From Euryarchaeota archaeon TMED117 (GTDB lineage: Archaea; Thermoplasmatota; Poseidoniia; Poseidoniales; Poseidoniaceae): a DNA stretch of 14,292 bases. The notes below the pieces were generated by a model, which was given only the letters and a program-made list of their open reading frames with translations, had not been told where the DNA came from and made no database searches. Shown piece by piece: positions 13,674-14,292 of the stretch (its first letter is position 1; the number at the start of each line of letters is the position of its first letter). A program made the position numbers and the translations under genes. The stretch spans positions 3,018 through 17,309 of the forward strand of contig NHFS02000075.1 of the NCBI GenBank assembly GCA_002171315.2. The letters are read 5' to 3'.

Positions 13674-13684
13674 AGTATAAAATA
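13674..13684 (+). promoter_or_regulatory. first TATA-like box upstream of the THEP1-like gene
   Basis: AGTATAAAATA is a strong archaeal TATA-box match in the 117-base gap after the methyltransferase gene. It is about 96 bases upstream of ATG 13775, so it would give an mRNA with a leader of roughly 70 bases. Confidence 0.45.
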
Positions 13685-13716
13685 AACAGACGTATTAGAA
13701 TTCAACGAATACGATG

Positions 13717-13724
13717 TTTTATAT
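13717..13724 (+). promoter_or_regulatory. second TATA-like box upstream of the THEP1-like gene
   Basis: The eight bases TTTTATAT (13717-13724) lie about 54 bases before ATG 13775, giving a predicted start near 13747 and a leader of about 28 bases that includes the Shine-Dalgarno site. A run of seven C bases (13731-13737) separates the box from the start codon. Which of the two TATA-like boxes is used cannot be told. Confidence 0.5.
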
Positions 13725-13761
13725 CACCAACCCCCCCACAAAAGAATGCGTAAGCAATCAT

Positions 13762-13768
13762 AGGAGAG
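13762..13768 (+). promoter_or_regulatory. Shine-Dalgarno site for the THEP1-like gene
   Basis: AGGAGAG ends six bases before ATG 13775 and fits a strong archaeal Shine-Dalgarno site. It fixes the start and shows that this gene is translated from a leadered mRNA. Confidence 0.6.
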
Positions 13769-13774
13769 TCACAT

Positions 13775-14292
13775 ATGGGCATTCATCCTAAGATTGGAAT
13801 CACTGGTTTACCAAGAAGCGGTAAATCTGCTGTCATGGAAAAGGTCCTTTCCATGCTTAAAGAAGAAAGAACCAGAGAACTTGCAGCAAGAAATTCTGGA
13901 ACTGATTCAGAAATTATTGGTGGAATCTGTACAGAGCCAATTCTTGATGGGAGTGAGCGCTTAGGATACAGTGTTCGTAACATTGTCACTGGTGAAACAG
14001 CAACAATCGCTCACAAAGAAATCGACTCAAGGCTCCGAGTCCTTGGATATGGCCTTGATACTGAAGGCCTTGAGGCTGTGGCTGTACCTGCTATCGAATT
14101 TGCAATTGAAAATTGTGAAGTGATCGTTATTGATGAGATTGGAAAGTTTGCTGTTGAGTCAGAAGCCTTCGTCAATGCAGTACGGAGTGCGCTTGAAGTC
14201 GACAAACCCACGCTTCTAACACTTCACAAGAAGAGTCGCCACCCACTATTGCAAGACATTCGACGCCGCGATGATGGACGTATTCTCGAAGT
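13775..14292 (+). CDS. THEP1-family nucleoside triphosphatase (3' end cut)
   Basis: The gene runs off the window after 172 codons, which is already close to the full family length of 170-190. Walker A is GLPRSGKS (about 11-18). RNSGTDSEIIGGICTEPILD is the substrate-side segment after it. VIVIDEIGKFAVESEAF (about 111-127) is the Walker B with the family's DEIGK signature, where the usual DEIGKME reads DEIGKFA. A basic segment, HKKSRHPLLQDIRRR, is at the end. THEP1 hydrolyses NTPs, preferring ATP/GTP in known members; its cellular role, possibly nucleotide housecleaning or RNA-associated, is not settled. It has its own promoter region and Shine-Dalgarno site and does not appear to belong to the methyltransferase unit. 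Confidence 0.88.
   Translation, partial: MGIHPKIGITGLPRSGKSAVMEKVLSMLKEERTRELAARNSGTDSEIIGGICTEPILDGSERLGYSVRNIVTGETATIAHKEIDSRLRVLGYGLDTEGLEAVAVPAIEFAIENCEVIVIDEIGKFAVESEAFVNAVRSALEVDKPTLLTLHKKSRHPLLQDIRRRDDGRILE

Larger units (their letters stand above)
13659..13732. repeat. 8-base inverted repeat flanking the TATA boxes
   Basis: GGTTGGTG at 13659-13666 is the perfect reverse complement of CACCAACC at 13725-13732. The arms are separated by 58 bases that contain both TATA-like boxes. The arms could be a repressor site or a chance match; the long spacer argues against a stable hairpin. Confidence 0.3.

Noticed and set aside
13659..13732. Hairpin terminator of the methyltransferase gene
   Set aside because: The inverted arms are 58 bases apart with no U-tract after the second arm, so this is not a standard terminator.

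Overview
The window looks like archaeal chromosome, most probably from an uncultivated marine euryarchaeon of the Marine Group II (Poseidoniales-like) type. The support is an archaeal-type phosphopantothenate synthetase (4-phosphopantoate--beta-alanine ligase), a THEP1-family NTPase, a probable KEOPS Pcc1-like subunit, TATA-like boxes about 24-28 bases before start codons (leaderless mRNAs), and dense gene packing with overlaps of a few bases. Placement in that lineage is inference from gene content. No rRNA, tRNA, CRISPR array, transposase or integrase was seen.

Layout. Bases 1-386 (minus) hold the N-terminus of an FAD-dependent, phytoene-desaturase-like oxidoreductase. Divergent from it is a cofactor pair: nadC (NAD synthesis) and, 9 bases later, phosphopantothenate synthetase (CoA synthesis). 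Next come an unrecognised acidic protein with a possible winged-helix end (2227-2844) and three consecutive unrecognised membrane proteins (2901-4502). Each of these three has an N-terminal pair of transmembrane helices followed by a soluble tail. A small minus-strand Pcc1-like gene (4478-4717) lies back to back with hflX (4742-6103). hflX leads into a membrane protein with an extracellular carboxypeptidase-regulatory-like domain and an ATGA-overlapping beta-propeller protein.

The region 8209-10230 is a surface-glycan operon: sugar-1-phosphate nucleotidyltransferase, a short UDP-glucose/GDP-mannose dehydrogenase-like protein lacking the usual C-terminal domain, and a GtrA-family membrane protein. 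Together they suggest making an activated, possibly oxidised sugar and handling its lipid-linked form at the membrane. A DUF2237 cysteine-rich gene faces it on the minus strand. From 10705 there are two tandem TerB-like paralogs followed by a large N6-adenine-type DNA methyltransferase with an NPPW motif. The window ends inside a THEP1-family NTPase that has its own promoter region.

The most interesting points are the TerB-TerB-methyltransferase cluster, the trio of membrane-hairpin proteins, the short dehydrogenase, and a symmetric TATA-like palindrome between hflX and the Pcc1-like gene that is equidistant from two ATG codons.
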